This document shows positions 7,310 to 16,589 of a DNA stretch of 34,044 bases, piece after piece. The translations under genes and the position numbers were made by a program. The DNA lies in the NCBI RefSeq assembly GCF_030686155.1, contig NZ_JAUPEV010000016.1, positions 1 to 34,044 on the forward strand. Reading direction: 5' to 3'. The notes under the pieces were generated by a model. That model saw nothing but the letters and a program-made list of their open reading frames with translations, did not search any database and had not been told where the DNA came from. Source of the DNA: Helicobacter_J cappadocius. Its GTDB lineage: Bacteria; Campylobacterota; Campylobacteria; Campylobacterales; Helicobacteraceae. Positions within the stretch are counted from its first letter, which is position 1. Each line of letters begins with the position of its first letter.

Positions 7310-8667
7310 TATTGAGCCTTATTTTTTCCCGATATTTTAATAATATTCCAAGCCTTAAGTACATCAATAGCGGATTTCAATTGAATGTCATTATTGATAT
7401 CTTTTTGAGTGATAACTTTTTCACTCTCGGTTTTTTCAGTTTTCTTATCGTTATTTTTCGCCTCGCTAGATTTTTTATCTCCCACTTCATTATTCGTTTT
7501 TTGAAGTTCATTTTCTAAATGATTTCTTAAATCTGCCTCTTTTATCTCAAAACTACTCTCATTTTGTGGCACAACTCCAGGATGCACTAAAATATCGGGC
7601 TTAATGCCTACAGCCTGAATAGTCCTGCCGCTAGGAAGATAATATTTTGCTGTAGTTAATTTAATCGCTTCTGTTTTGTCGATAGGCAACACAACTTGAA
7701 CGCTGCCTTTTCCAAATGTATTTTCACCAACTATAATCGCTCTATCATGATCTTGCAATGCTCCAGAGACAATCTCACTAGCACTTGCTGTACCACCATT
7801 AACTAGCACAACAATAGGAAGATTTGAATACGGTGCTTTTCCATCTGCTTTATACTCAACATTTTCTTCTTTGATTTTTCCTCTCTGAGATACGATCACT
7901 CCATTTTTGATAAATAAATCCGATAAGCCCACAGCCTGATTTAATAATCCACCTGGATTATTTCTAAGATCTAAAATAATCCCTTCAACTTTGGTTGATT
8001 TTTTTAGCTCATTTAAAACACTTTGAGTGACATTTTTGTCAAAAGAATTCACTCTTATATATAAGTAGTTTGTACCATCTATTTTTCTTGAATGTACAGA
8101 TTTAACCTTGATAATATCTCTGGTAATGTTAAAGTCTAAAGGTTTTGATTCTCCGCTTCTAACTATAGTTAACTTTACAGAAGTTTTTGGTTTGCCACGC
8201 ATGATATTGACCGCATCATCTATGCTCATATTTAGAGTGCTTTCACCATTAATTTTCAATATCACATCTCCGCTTTTGAGTCCTGCTTTTTGTGCAGGAG
8301 TATCATCTAAAGGAGCAATAACTGTCAAAGCACCATCTTTCATTCCAATCGTAATTCCCAATCCACCAAATTCACCATCAGTTTGAACTTTCAAATCTTT
8401 GAATTTTTTTTCAGTGAGATAGCCTGAATGTGCATCTAAATTTGTCATCAAACCATCAATTGCCTTATCTACAATTTCATTGATACTAATATCATCAACA
8501 TAATAGGCCTCAACAGTATTGATTATTTTTGTGAGTTTATTGTAAGCTTCAATTCTTTGTTGCTGTGTTGTAGCGGTATTTTTTTCTTCACTTGCAGAAA
8601 GACTGCTAAACACCAAAGACACGCTCAAAAATGATACGAACGCACCAGAAACTAGATATCTATTCAT
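7309..8667 (-). CDS. C-terminal processing protease (S41 family, CtpA-like)
   Basis: This is a periplasmic serine protease of the carboxyl-terminal processing family, 452 residues. In order it has a signal peptide at 1-25, a helical region, and a PDZ domain at about 95-175 (GGLGITIGMKDGALTVIAPL, then GLKSGDVILKINGE). The S41 catalytic core follows, with Ser295 in GTASASEIVSG and Lys320 in FGKGSVQ. The pair is 25 residues apart, as in E. coli Prc. A Lys/Glu/Asn-rich linker lies at about 395-425. ATG at 8665-8667 has AGGCGG six bases upstream. It is the first gene of the minus-strand operon and diverges from clpB across a 210-bp gap. Likely substrates are periplasmic or peptidoglycan-associated proteins, not readable from sequence. 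Confidence 0.93.
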   Translation of the reverse strand: MNRYLVSGAFVSFLSVSLVFSSLSASEEKNTATTQQQRIEAYNKLTKIINTVEAYYVDDISINEIVDKAIDGLMTNLDAHSGYLTEKKFKDLKVQTDGEFGGLGITIGMKDGALTVIAPLDDTPAQKAGLKSGDVILKINGESTLNMSIDDAVNIMRGKPKTSVKLTIVRSGESKPLDFNITRDIIKVKSVHSRKIDGTNYLYIRVNSFDKNVTQSVLNELKKSTKVEGIILDLRNNPGGLLNQAVGLSDLFIKNGVIVSQRGKIKEENVEYKADGKAPYSNLPIVVLVNGGTASASEIVSGALQDHDRAIIVGENTFGKGSVQVVLPIDKTEAIKLTTAKYYLPSGRTIQAVGIKPDILVHPGVVPQNESSFEIKEADLRNHLENELQKTNNEVGDKKSSEAKNNDKKTEKTESEKVITQKDINNDIQLKSAIDVLKAWNIIKISGKNKAQ

Positions 8668-8812
8668 CGCAAACCGCCTATTGATTTTATTTTTTAGACT
8701 TAAATTCTATCTAAAATTTTGATTTTTTTCATTAAATAATATTGTTATGGTTTATACAATCCAAAATCTAAACAATTAAATCAAAAACTCTTAGTATAAA
8801 GCAATAAAATAA

Positions 8813-8833
8813 CTTGACATTATTAGACTAAAC
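8813..8833 (+). promoter_or_regulatory. Possible HspR-binding (HAIR-like) operator over the clpB promoter
   Basis: CTTGACA - 7 bases - ACTAAAC matches the HAIR operator CTTGAGT-N7-ACTCAAG at 5 of 7 positions in each half with exact spacing. It overlaps the -35 and spacer, where a repressor would block polymerase. As I recall, HspR controls clpB in C. jejuni. Part of the left half-match is forced by the TTGACA hexamer, so this is a suggestion only. Confidence 0.4.
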
Positions 8834-8842
8834 TTATATAAT
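8814..8842 (+). promoter_or_regulatory. Sigma-70 promoter of clpB
   Basis: TTGACA (8814-8819) and TATAAT (8837-8842), both perfect consensus, are separated by the ideal 17 bases. This is the strongest promoter seen in the window and points at clpB, whose ATG is 36 bases beyond the -10. Confidence 0.85.
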
Positions 8843-8877
8843 ATAGTCGTATATAAATTTTAATCAAGGAGTTGGCT

Positions 8878-11451
8878 ATGAATATATTTGATAAAATGAC
8901 CAATCAATTAAAAGAAACCTTAGATCAAGCTGTTTCTTTATGTGTGCATTCAAAAAATCAAGAAGTTGATACAATCCATTTAATATGGGCTATGCTCGCC
9001 AATACACAATCAATCCTAAATCAATGTCTTAACAAAATGAATATAGATAAAGCAAGTTTAGAGTTAGAAGCAAAAAGTCTTGCAGATAAGCTACCTAAAG
9101 TTTCAAATATTTCAAAAGAAAATATAACACTTAGCAAAAACCTTCAAGAAAATCTCCATCAAGCTGAAGGATTTTCGACAAAAAATGGTGATAAATATAT
9201 CGCTCTTGATAGTTTTATCATTGCAAATCTCAAAACAGAAAGCTTTATGAATGTTTTTTCAAAATATTTAGATACAACCGAACTTAGAAAAACTTTGGAA
9301 GCAATGCGCGGGGGGACAAAAATACAAAATGAAAATGATGATTCCAACCTAGAATCTCTGGAAAAATTTGGTATAGATTTGACAAAAAAAGCACTTGAAA
9401 ATACACTGGATCCGGTTATTGGAAGAGATGAAGAAATATCTAGAATGATGCAAATATTGATTAGAAAAACAAAAAATAATCCTATCTTGCTAGGAGAGCC
9501 TGGTGTTGGAAAAACGGCTGTCGTGGAAGGTTTAGCGCAGAGAATTATAAAAAAAGAAGTTCCCTTATCGCTCCAAAATAAACGTGTTATAGCACTTGAT
9601 ATGAGTGCATTAGTCGCAGGAGCAAAATATCGAGGAGAATTTGAAGAAAGATTAAAAAAAGTAATTGAAGAGGTTAAAAAAGCCGGAAATATCATACTTT
9701 TTATTGATGAAATTCATACCATAGTAGGAGCAGGTGCCTCTGAAGGAAGTATGGATGCTGCAAACATACTAAAACCTGCACTTGCAAGAGGAGAACTTCA
9801 CACTATAGGGGCTACAACACTCAAGGAATATAGAAAATATTTCGAAAAAGATGCTGCCCTTACCAGAAGGTTTCAACCTATCAATTTAAACGAACCAAGC
9901 GTGAATGAAGCTCTACAAATCTTAAGAGGAATAAAAGAAAAATTAGAGGCACACCACAATGTAAATATAACCGATTCTGCACTTGTTGCTGCAGCCAAGC
10001 TAAGTAATCGATATATTGTGGATAGATTTTTGCCCGATAAGGCTATTGATCTTATTGATGAAGCCGCTGCAGAACTAAAAATGCAAATTGAGTCCGAACC
10101 TACAGAACTGTCTAACATTAAACGTCAAATCCAACGTCTTGAAGTTGAAAAACAAGCTTTGAACATGGAGAAAAAAGAAAGTAACAATACAAGAATTGGA
10201 GAAATAGAAAAAGAACTTAGTGATGCAAATGAAGAAAAAAATCGCCTAGAAGCTCAATTTGAAAATGAAAAAAATGTTTTTAAACAAATCGCCCAAATCA
10301 AAAATGACACAGATTCTCTAAAACGTGAATCCGAACTTGCAAAAAGAGAGGGCAATTATAATAAAGCAGCTGAAATAGACTATAGCAAAATCCCAGAAAA
10401 TGAAGCAAAAGAAAAAGAGCTTAATGCAAAATGGGACAAAATGCAATCAGAAGGAACACTACTCAAAAATGCCGTCACAGAAGAGAGTATCGCTGGAATA
10501 GTAAGTCGATGGACACAAATTCCTGTAAAAAAAATGCTCCAAAGTGAAAAAGATAAAATACTCAACACTGAAGATGAGCTTAGAAAAAGCGTTATTGGTC
10601 AAGATAAAGCCTTAAAGGCAATCTCAAGGGTAATCAAACGGAATAAAGCAGGATTAAGTGAAAATAATCGCCCTATTGGAAGTTTTTTATTCTTAGGTCC
10701 TACAGGAGTGGGTAAAACCCAAAGCGCAAAATCATTGGCACAATTTCTTTTTGATAGTGATAAAAATCTCATTCGCATTGATATGAGTGAATACATGGAA
10801 AAACACGCTGCAAGTCGTCTTGTTGGAGCACCTCCGGGATATGTTGGATACGAAGAAGGCGGACAACTCACTGAATCTGTGAGAAGAAAACCATATTCCG
10901 TAGTGCTATTTGACGAAATAGAAAAAGCACATCCAGATGTTTTTAATATTCTCTTGCAAGTGCTTGATGATGGGAGACTAACGGATAATAAGGGAGTAAC
11001 TGTTGATTTTAAAAATACCATTATCATCCTCACAAGCAACATCGCTAGTGAAAAAATAATAGAAATTAATGATGAAAAAGAAAGAGAGAAAGCCGTCAAT
11101 GAAGCGTTGAAAAAATATTTTAAACCCGAATTTTTAAATCGACTTGATGATATTGTTATCTTCAACCCACTTAATCTTGAAGGTATTGTCCAAATTGTAG
11201 ATATTATGTTCAAAAGTATTGCCAAAAAAGCTATTGAAAGAGGTATTCAAATTCAGATCACTCAGAAAGCTAAAGAACTCATAGCAAAAGTAGGGTTTGA
11301 TCCAGTATATGGTGCTAGACCACTAAAAAGAGCTCTTTATGAAGAAATTGAAGATACACTAGCAGAACTAATCCTAGAAGATAAAGTAAAAGAAGGTAAC
11401 GAGGTAATATTTGATGCAGAAAACGAAGCAATCGTGCCAAAAATAAAATAA
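8878..11451 (+). CDS. clpB: ClpB protein disaggregase (Hsp100 ATPase)
   Basis: ClpB is a hexameric cytoplasmic AAA+ machine that, with DnaK, pulls proteins out of heat-induced aggregates. At 857 residues it is full length. It has an N-terminal Clp repeat domain (about 1-145), AAA module 1 with Walker A GEPGVGKT (206-213) and Walker B LFIDEIHTI, and a coiled-coil middle domain (about 395-515). AAA module 2 has Walker A GPTGVGKT (607-614) and Walker B LFDEIEKAHPDV, ending in a D2-small domain with GARPLKRAL. The start is ATG 8878, preceded by AAGGAG at 8866-8871; a TTG six bases earlier lies against the ribosome site and is rejected. It has its own perfect sigma-70 promoter with a possible HspR box. 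Confidence 0.97.
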   Translation: MNIFDKMTNQLKETLDQAVSLCVHSKNQEVDTIHLIWAMLANTQSILNQCLNKMNIDKASLELEAKSLADKLPKVSNISKENITLSKNLQENLHQAEGFSTKNGDKYIALDSFIIANLKTESFMNVFSKYLDTTELRKTLEAMRGGTKIQNENDDSNLESLEKFGIDLTKKALENTLDPVIGRDEEISRMMQILIRKTKNNPILLGEPGVGKTAVVEGLAQRIIKKEVPLSLQNKRVIALDMSALVAGAKYRGEFEERLKKVIEEVKKAGNIILFIDEIHTIVGAGASEGSMDAANILKPALARGELHTIGATTLKEYRKYFEKDAALTRRFQPINLNEPSVNEALQILRGIKEKLEAHHNVNITDSALVAAAKLSNRYIVDRFLPDKAIDLIDEAAAELKMQIESEPTELSNIKRQIQRLEVEKQALNMEKKESNNTRIGEIEKELSDANEEKNRLEAQFENEKNVFKQIAQIKNDTDSLKRESELAKREGNYNKAAEIDYSKIPENEAKEKELNAKWDKMQSEGTLLKNAVTEESIAGIVSRWTQIPVKKMLQSEKDKILNTEDELRKSVIGQDKALKAISRVIKRNKAGLSENNRPIGSFLFLGPTGVGKTQSAKSLAQFLFDSDKNLIRIDMSEYMEKHAASRLVGAPPGYVGYEEGGQLTESVRRKPYSVVLFDEIEKAHPDVFNILLQVLDDGRLTDNKGVTVDFKNTIIILTSNIASEKIIEINDEKEREKAVNEALKKYFKPEFLNRLDDIVIFNPLNLEGIVQIVDIMFKSIAKKAIERGIQIQITQKAKELIAKVGFDPVYGARPLKRALYEEIEDTLAELILEDKVKEGNEVIFDAENEAIVPKIK

Positions 11452-11452
11452 A

Positions 11453-11480
11453 CATATCTCCTGCAAGTGCAGGAGATATG
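11453..11480. terminator. Intrinsic terminator between convergent clpB and nrdA
   Basis: A perfect 13-bp inverted repeat (CATATCTCCTGCA / TGCAGGAGATATG) has a two-base centre, two bases after the clpB stop. Read on the minus strand it is followed by a T-rich run (TTTATTTTATTTTT), so it is a standard terminator for nrdA. On the plus strand there is no T-run, but the hairpin would also serve clpB. Confidence 0.85.
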
Positions 11481-11494
11481 ACATACACTCTAGC

Positions 11495-13864
11495 TTACTG
11501 ACAATTCAAACACTCAATAGATCTATCCATTACATTCTCATCAATAGTAGGACTTTCAGTTCTAAGATAATAAGTAGATTTTAACCCTAATTTCCAAGCA
11601 AGCATATAAATATCATTCAAAAGTTTTCCACTGGCTTTTTCAAGACGCATAAAAATATTCGTACTTTGACCCTGATCAATCCATTTTTGCCTAATTGCAG
11701 CAGCTTTTATTAAATCAAATTGCTCAATATCATACGCAGAAACATAATACTCAAAAGTATCAAGACTCAGATTAGGCACAACAACAGGAATCATCCCGCT
11801 TAAATTATGTTCAAACCATCTTTTTTTATAAATGGGCTCTATAGTTTGTGTTGTCCCTGCAAGAATAGAAATCGAACTTGTAGGTGCAATCGCCATCAGA
11901 TAACCATTTCGAATACCCTGACTTTTTACAATCTCTCTCAAAGCAGACCAATCACAACTACTACCAAAAAGTCCTCCACGATCTACAAGTTTTAAAGCTT
12001 CTTTATTTGCTTTATCAATTGGGAAAATTCCTTTGCTCCAATTAGAGCCTTCATATTGAGGGTATTTGCCCTTTTCTTTAGCAAGATCAGAACTTGACAA
12101 AATTGCGTTATAACTAATAGCTTCCATAATTTCATCAATCTTTTCAAAATGTTCTTGAGATCCCCAACGAATTTTTGAAGTTGCCAACATTTCGGCTTCT
12201 CCCATGACTCCAAGTCCAATAGCACGATTTTGTGCATTAGTAGCTTTAACCTTGCGATTAGGATAAAAATTCAAATCAATGACATTATCAAGCATACGAA
12301 TTGCAATAGGAACAACTCTTTGAATATCTTCTTGAGTATGGACTTTACTCAAATTTACACTTGCTAGATTACACACAGCAGTTTCTCCACCTATTTGCTT
12401 CTTGGTGGTAATGAATATTTTTTTACCATCAAGAGAATCAATATTGGTAAGTTTATTTGCTCGTTTTGTTACCCCAGCATCGGTAGTGACTTCGTCCTTC
12501 TCTTCAAAATACTCGGTACTACCATCAAGATATTCAACTTCTACAACATAATGACTTGGGCTTGTATTTTGAAAAATCTCCGTACAAAGATTTGAGCTAC
12601 GAATAATTCCGGCATGTGCATTAGGATTTACACGATTTGCAGTGTCTTTAAAACACAAAAATGGCAATCCGGATTCAAAATAATTTGTCAAAATCTTTTT
12701 CCAAAGCTCTTTTGCCTTAATGGTTCCCTTGACGATAGCAGGATCGTTTTCATATTCTATATATCGTTTTTCAAACTCCTCACCATAAAGCTCAGTAAGA
12801 TCGCTGCATTGATAAGAATCAAAAAGACTCCATAAGCCATCTTCTTCAACCCTTTTCATAAACAAATCGCAAATCCAAAGTGCAGGAAATAGATCATGGG
12901 CGCGCAGTCTTTCCTCTCCACTATTTTTACGCAAATCAATAAAGCTATCAATATCATTGTGCCAAACCTCAAGATAAGTCGCTATCGCACCTTTTCTGGT
13001 GCCGAGCTGATCTACAGCAATAGCAACATCATTGGCAATTTTTAAAAATGGTACAACTCCACCTGCTGCTTTTTGATGATCGTCTATAAAACTTCCCATT
13101 CCCCTAACACGACTAAAGTCCCATCCAATACCACCACCATATTTTGATAATAATGCCATTTCTTTATAAGCATCAAAAATTCCTTCAATGTTATCTGGAG
13201 TGCTACCGATATAACAAGAACTGAGTTGATGACGAGTAGTTCTAGCATTTGCCAAAGTAGGTGTGGCAGTTACAACCTCAAACTTGCTGATAACATCATA
13301 AAACTTAACTGCCCATTCATTGCGATTTTCTTTTTCATCTTGCGCCAAAAACATCCCAATCGCCATAAACATATGTTGAGGAAGCTCGATAGGATTATCC
13401 TGTCTATCTTTTATGAGATACCTATCATAGAGAGTTTTTATACCCAAATAATTAAACTGCATATCCCTTTCTGGTTTGATTTGAGAATTCAAAAACTCCA
13501 AATCATATTTTTCTTTAAATCCCTTCAGGATTTTTCCTTCTTTTTCCGCTCTATCAAAATACTGACTCAAAGTGTTATAGCCAGTAAAACCTGTTACTTT
13601 ATGGTAAAGATCATATAGGAATAATCTGGCAGCTACAAATGTCCAATTAGGAGTATCTACATCAATCTTATCAACAGCGGTTTGAATCAATGTCTCTTGA
13701 ATTTTTTCAGTAGTAATTTTATCTTTAAAATGAATCTTAGCATCCACTTCAAGCTCACTTTGACTCACACCACTAAGATCCTTTACAGCACTTGAAGTAT
13801 ATTTCTGTATTTTTGAAATATCTAAAACTTCAACTCGTCCATTACGTTTTATTACTGTTATCAC
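11495..13864 (-). CDS. nrdA: Ribonucleoside-diphosphate reductase class Ia, alpha subunit
   Basis: This is the large subunit of aerobic ribonucleotide reductase, which makes deoxyribonucleotides with the NrdB radical subunit. At 789 residues it has the usual length. An ATP-cone lies at about 1-90. The redox Cys is in SSCYIG (Cys217). The active-site set NLCTEIF carries the catalytic Cys427 and its Asn and Glu partners. The second redox Cys is in AVCNLAS (Cys498), and the C-terminal shuttle pair is ECLNCQ. Relative to E. coli there is an insertion of roughly 45 residues between Cys427 and Cys498. I chose GTG at 13862-13864 (MITVIKRNGR, as in H. pylori), seven bases after AGGAG, over TTG three bases upstream. 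nrdB is not in the window. Confidence 0.95.
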   Translation of the reverse strand: MITVIKRNGRVEVLDISKIQKYTSSAVKDLSGVSQSELEVDAKIHFKDKITTEKIQETLIQTAVDKIDVDTPNWTFVAARLFLYDLYHKVTGFTGYNTLSQYFDRAEKEGKILKGFKEKYDLEFLNSQIKPERDMQFNYLGIKTLYDRYLIKDRQDNPIELPQHMFMAIGMFLAQDEKENRNEWAVKFYDVISKFEVVTATPTLANARTTRHQLSSCYIGSTPDNIEGIFDAYKEMALLSKYGGGIGWDFSRVRGMGSFIDDHQKAAGGVVPFLKIANDVAIAVDQLGTRKGAIATYLEVWHNDIDSFIDLRKNSGEERLRAHDLFPALWICDLFMKRVEEDGLWSLFDSYQCSDLTELYGEEFEKRYIEYENDPAIVKGTIKAKELWKKILTNYFESGLPFLCFKDTANRVNPNAHAGIIRSSNLCTEIFQNTSPSHYVVEVEYLDGSTEYFEEKDEVTTDAGVTKRANKLTNIDSLDGKKIFITTKKQIGGETAVCNLASVNLSKVHTQEDIQRVVPIAIRMLDNVIDLNFYPNRKVKATNAQNRAIGLGVMGEAEMLATSKIRWGSQEHFEKIDEIMEAISYNAILSSSDLAKEKGKYPQYEGSNWSKGIFPIDKANKEALKLVDRGGLFGSSCDWSALREIVKSQGIRNGYLMAIAPTSSISILAGTTQTIEPIYKKRWFEHNLSGMIPVVVPNLSLDTFEYYVSAYDIEQFDLIKAAAIRQKWIDQGQSTNIFMRLEKASGKLLNDIYMLAWKLGLKSTYYLRTESPTIDENVMDRSIECLNCQ

Positions 13865-13884
13865 CAAGAAACTCCTATAATTTT

Positions 13885-14520
13885 TTATTTATATTCAACT
13901 AATTCATCCATACTAATGCGATATTTCTTTGAAGGTTGTTCTTTTAAACGATAGCCAAAAGGCACTATTAAAACAACTCTTTCTTTAAAGGTATCAATAC
14001 CAAAAAGTTTCTCTATAGGAGTTCGTTCAAATCCCTCTATAGGGCAAGAATCAATCCCTAAAAAAGCTGCACAATTCATCATTGAACTTGCCATCAAATA
14101 CGCCTGTCTAGCCGTCCAATTAATAATATTCTCCCCTAAAAGATCATTGGCCACTAAAAAGCCTCTGATTCTCTGCTGATAAGCCTCATAAGTAGATTTA
14201 TCACCACCCATACGACGAGATACCATTGTACTAACATAATTTGTAGGTGCTTTGAGATCAGAAACTCTAGATTTAAATACCACAAGCTCACTAGCTGTAG
14301 TTATCTGTTCTTGATTCCAACACAAAGGCTTCATTTTTTCCCTGAGATTTTTGTCTCTTATAATCATGAGCCTTGTAGGTTCCAAACCAAACGAACTTGG
14401 AGAAAGTCTTCCAGCTTCCAAAATCAACTCAAAATCTTCCGGTGAGATTTTTTTGTTTGTATCAAATACCTTACATGCGTGTCTAAAATGCAATATGTCA
14501 ATAAAATTATTTTGTCTCAC
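13885..14520 (-). CDS. NAD(P)H-dependent nitroreductase (FrxA/NfsB-like flavoprotein)
   Basis: This 211-residue FMN enzyme belongs to the nitroreductase family. The opening, with FRHACKVFDTNKKIS, and the later LSPSSFGLEPTRLMIIRD, MNCAAFLGIDSCPIEGFE and ERVVLIVPFGYR match the H. pylori FrxA pattern better than RdxA. Such enzymes reduce nitro compounds and quinones and activate metronidazole. The natural substrate is unknown. The start is GTG (14518-14520), with AGAGG six bases before it. It lies 17-20 bases upstream of nrdA in the same direction, so the two may be co-transcribed. Confidence 0.9.
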   Translation of the reverse strand: MRQNNFIDILHFRHACKVFDTNKKISPEDFELILEAGRLSPSSFGLEPTRLMIIRDKNLREKMKPLCWNQEQITTASELVVFKSRVSDLKAPTNYVSTMVSRRMGGDKSTYEAYQQRIRGFLVANDLLGENIINWTARQAYLMASSMMNCAAFLGIDSCPIEGFERTPIEKLFGIDTFKERVVLIVPFGYRLKEQPSKKYRISMDELVEYK

Positions 14521-14658
14521 TTTACACCTCTAAGAGATTTTATTAAACAATAAAAAATATATTCCAAGTTAATTAAAATATTAAGAAATTTCATTGCTAA
14601 TAATGTTGAGCTATTTTGCCAAAATATATTTAATCACTAGTTCATATTTTAATAAAAT

Positions 14659-16461
14659 TTATTTTTTTCCCATTCTTTTTCTCTGATTGGCATCAAGATA
14701 TCTCTTCCTGATTCGGATATTAAGTGGTGTAACCTCAAGAATTTCATCATCTTCTATCCATTCAAGTGCTCTCTCTAGCGTAAGATCTCTAGGTGGCACA
14801 AGCTTTATAGCATCATCACTTCCACTAGCTCGCATATTGGTAAGATGTTTGGATTTAATAGGATTGACATCCAAATCATTGTCGCGACTGTGTTCCCCGA
14901 TAATCATTCCAATATAAACTTTTGTTTGAGGTTCAATAAAAAGTGTTCCTCTCTCTTGTATGTTAAAAAGTGAAAAAGCCGTAGCCTCACCATTTTCCAT
15001 ACTTATTAAGGCTCCATTTTTGCGAGATTCTACATTTCCACTATATGGACGAAATTCCAAAAATGAATGGTTCATAACACCCTCACCTTTTGTATCTGTG
15101 AGAAATTCGCTTCGATATCCTATTAACCCACGAGCAGGGATTTCAAACTCTAATCTCGTATGCCCATCACCCATGGGATTCATTGCTTTCATTTCAGCCT
15201 TTCTGCGACCTAGTCTCTCAATAATAGATCCACTAAAATCCTGAGGAGTGTCAATAACTAGATGTTCAAAAGGCTCAAGTTTTTTGCCATTTTCTTCCTT
15301 GATAATAACTTCAGGTCTAGATATACTGAATTCAAAAGCCTCTCTGCGTAAATTTTCAGCCAAAATAGTAATTTGAAGCTCTCCTCTTCCAGAAACACGA
15401 TATTTCCCCTCACCCATTTCCTCGCATTTCATAGCAATATTGGTTTGCATTTCCTTCATCAACCTATCTTTTAGTTTATTTGCAGTAACATGTTTGCCTT
15501 CTAGTCCAGCAAGGGGCGAATCATTTACAGAAAAATAAACACTCATTGTCGGTTCTTCTAAATGCATCGGGTCTAATGGCATAGGATTACTTGGATCAAC
15601 GACACTATCACCAACATCAATTGCATTAAATCCGGCAACCGCAACAATATCACCAGCTTCAGCTTCATCTATCTCTGTTCTTGCTAATCCTAAAAACCCT
15701 ATCAATTTGGTGATTCTTCCTGTTTCTTTTGTGCCATCACCTTTGGCAAGCATAACATTTTCACCTTTTTTGATCTTTCCATTAAATACCCTAGCAATCC
15801 CTATTTTTCCTACATAATTATCATAATCAAGGGTAAAAATCTGCATTTGCAAAGGATCTTCAGCGCTTCCTTCAGGGAGTGGAACATATTCCAATATCGC
15901 CTCAAAAAGTGGCTCAAGATTTTTTTTCTCATCTTCGAGATTTTTAATAGCATAACCTTCTCTTGCTGCAGCATAAACCACCGGAAAGTCTAGCTGCATA
16001 TCATTAGCACCCATTGCGACAAACAAATCAAACACTTCATCTACAACCCTATCAGGCTCAGCAGCAGGTTTATCAATCTTATTTACCACCACAATAGGTC
16101 TGATCCCAAAACTCAAAGCCTTTTTAACGACGAATTTTGTTTGTGGCATTACCCCTTCTTGTGCATCTACTAGCAACAATACGCCATCTACCATCTTTAG
16201 CACACGTTCAACCTCTCCTCCAAAATCAGCGTGACCTGGTGTGTCAATAATATTGATTTTAGTGCCTTTATATCTGATTGCGGTATTTTTGGAAAGGATG
16301 GTAATTCCTCTTTCACGTTCCAAATCGTTGCTATCCATTACCCTTTCGTCAATCTTCTCACGTTCAGCAAATGTCCCTGATTGGGTAAGCAAACCATCAA
16401 CTAAAGTGGTCTTTCCATGATCTACGTGGGCTATAACAGCGATATTCCTTATATTTTGCAT
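14659..16461 (-). CDS. typA: Translational GTPase TypA/BipA
   Basis: TypA (BipA) is a ribosome-binding GTPase related to EF-G. It helps 50S assembly and growth under cold or stress. At 600 residues it is normal. The GTP-binding motifs are visible: AHVDHGKTTL (11-20), the switch region RERGITILSKNTA, DTPGHADFGGEVERV and NKIDKPAAEP. These are followed by the EF-Tu-like domain 2, EF-G-like domains and the BipA C-terminal domain with GLIGYRSEFLTDTKGEG. The ATG is preceded by GAGAG. It is divergent from the fliK operon across a 128-bp gap. The 138 bp downstream of its stop hold no gene. Confidence 0.97.
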   Translation of the reverse strand: MQNIRNIAVIAHVDHGKTTLVDGLLTQSGTFAEREKIDERVMDSNDLERERGITILSKNTAIRYKGTKINIIDTPGHADFGGEVERVLKMVDGVLLLVDAQEGVMPQTKFVVKKALSFGIRPIVVVNKIDKPAAEPDRVVDEVFDLFVAMGANDMQLDFPVVYAAAREGYAIKNLEDEKKNLEPLFEAILEYVPLPEGSAEDPLQMQIFTLDYDNYVGKIGIARVFNGKIKKGENVMLAKGDGTKETGRITKLIGFLGLARTEIDEAEAGDIVAVAGFNAIDVGDSVVDPSNPMPLDPMHLEEPTMSVYFSVNDSPLAGLEGKHVTANKLKDRLMKEMQTNIAMKCEEMGEGKYRVSGRGELQITILAENLRREAFEFSISRPEVIIKEENGKKLEPFEHLVIDTPQDFSGSIIERLGRRKAEMKAMNPMGDGHTRLEFEIPARGLIGYRSEFLTDTKGEGVMNHSFLEFRPYSGNVESRKNGALISMENGEATAFSLFNIQERGTLFIEPQTKVYIGMIIGEHSRDNDLDVNPIKSKHLTNMRASGSDDAIKLVPPRDLTLERALEWIEDDEILEVTPLNIRIRKRYLDANQRKRMGKK

Positions 16462-16538
16462 TTTTACTCTCTTTCTTTAATCAACAAATTTATTTCGTAA
16501 GTATAAAGATTTTATCCTTATAATCATTTGAGATATTA

Positions 16539-16555
16539 TGGAATCTTTTTTGCTT
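16539..16555 (+). promoter_or_regulatory. Sigma-54 (RpoN) promoter of the hook operon
   Basis: TGGAATCTTTTTTGCTT contains the required GG (16540-16541) and GC (16552-16553) exactly ten bases apart and a good TTGCTT -12 box. Sigma-54 drives middle flagellar genes, including hook genes, in Helicobacter and Campylobacter. The ATG of fliK is 35 bases downstream. A TTG at 16554 lies inside this promoter and so cannot be the fliK start. Confidence 0.85.
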
Positions 16556-16589
16556 GAAGTGCAATGAATATAAATTTAAGGAATTTGTG

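Noticed and set aside
9310..9315. Six-G run in clpB, with others at 21632-21637 and 25411-25416, as phase-variable tracts
   Set aside because: Six G is too short to be highly mutable, and all lie in frame within conserved coding sequence.
9159..11225. Long open frames antisense to clpB (for example 9159-9695 and 10599-11225, minus strand)
   Set aside because: They are compositional shadows: Ser/Leu/Phe-rich, no ribosome sites, fully inside a conserved gene.
14613..14625. ATTTTG-C-CAAAAT palindrome downstream of typA as a terminator
   Set aside because: A one-base loop and AT-only stem make a stable RNA hairpin unlikely, and no T-run follows.
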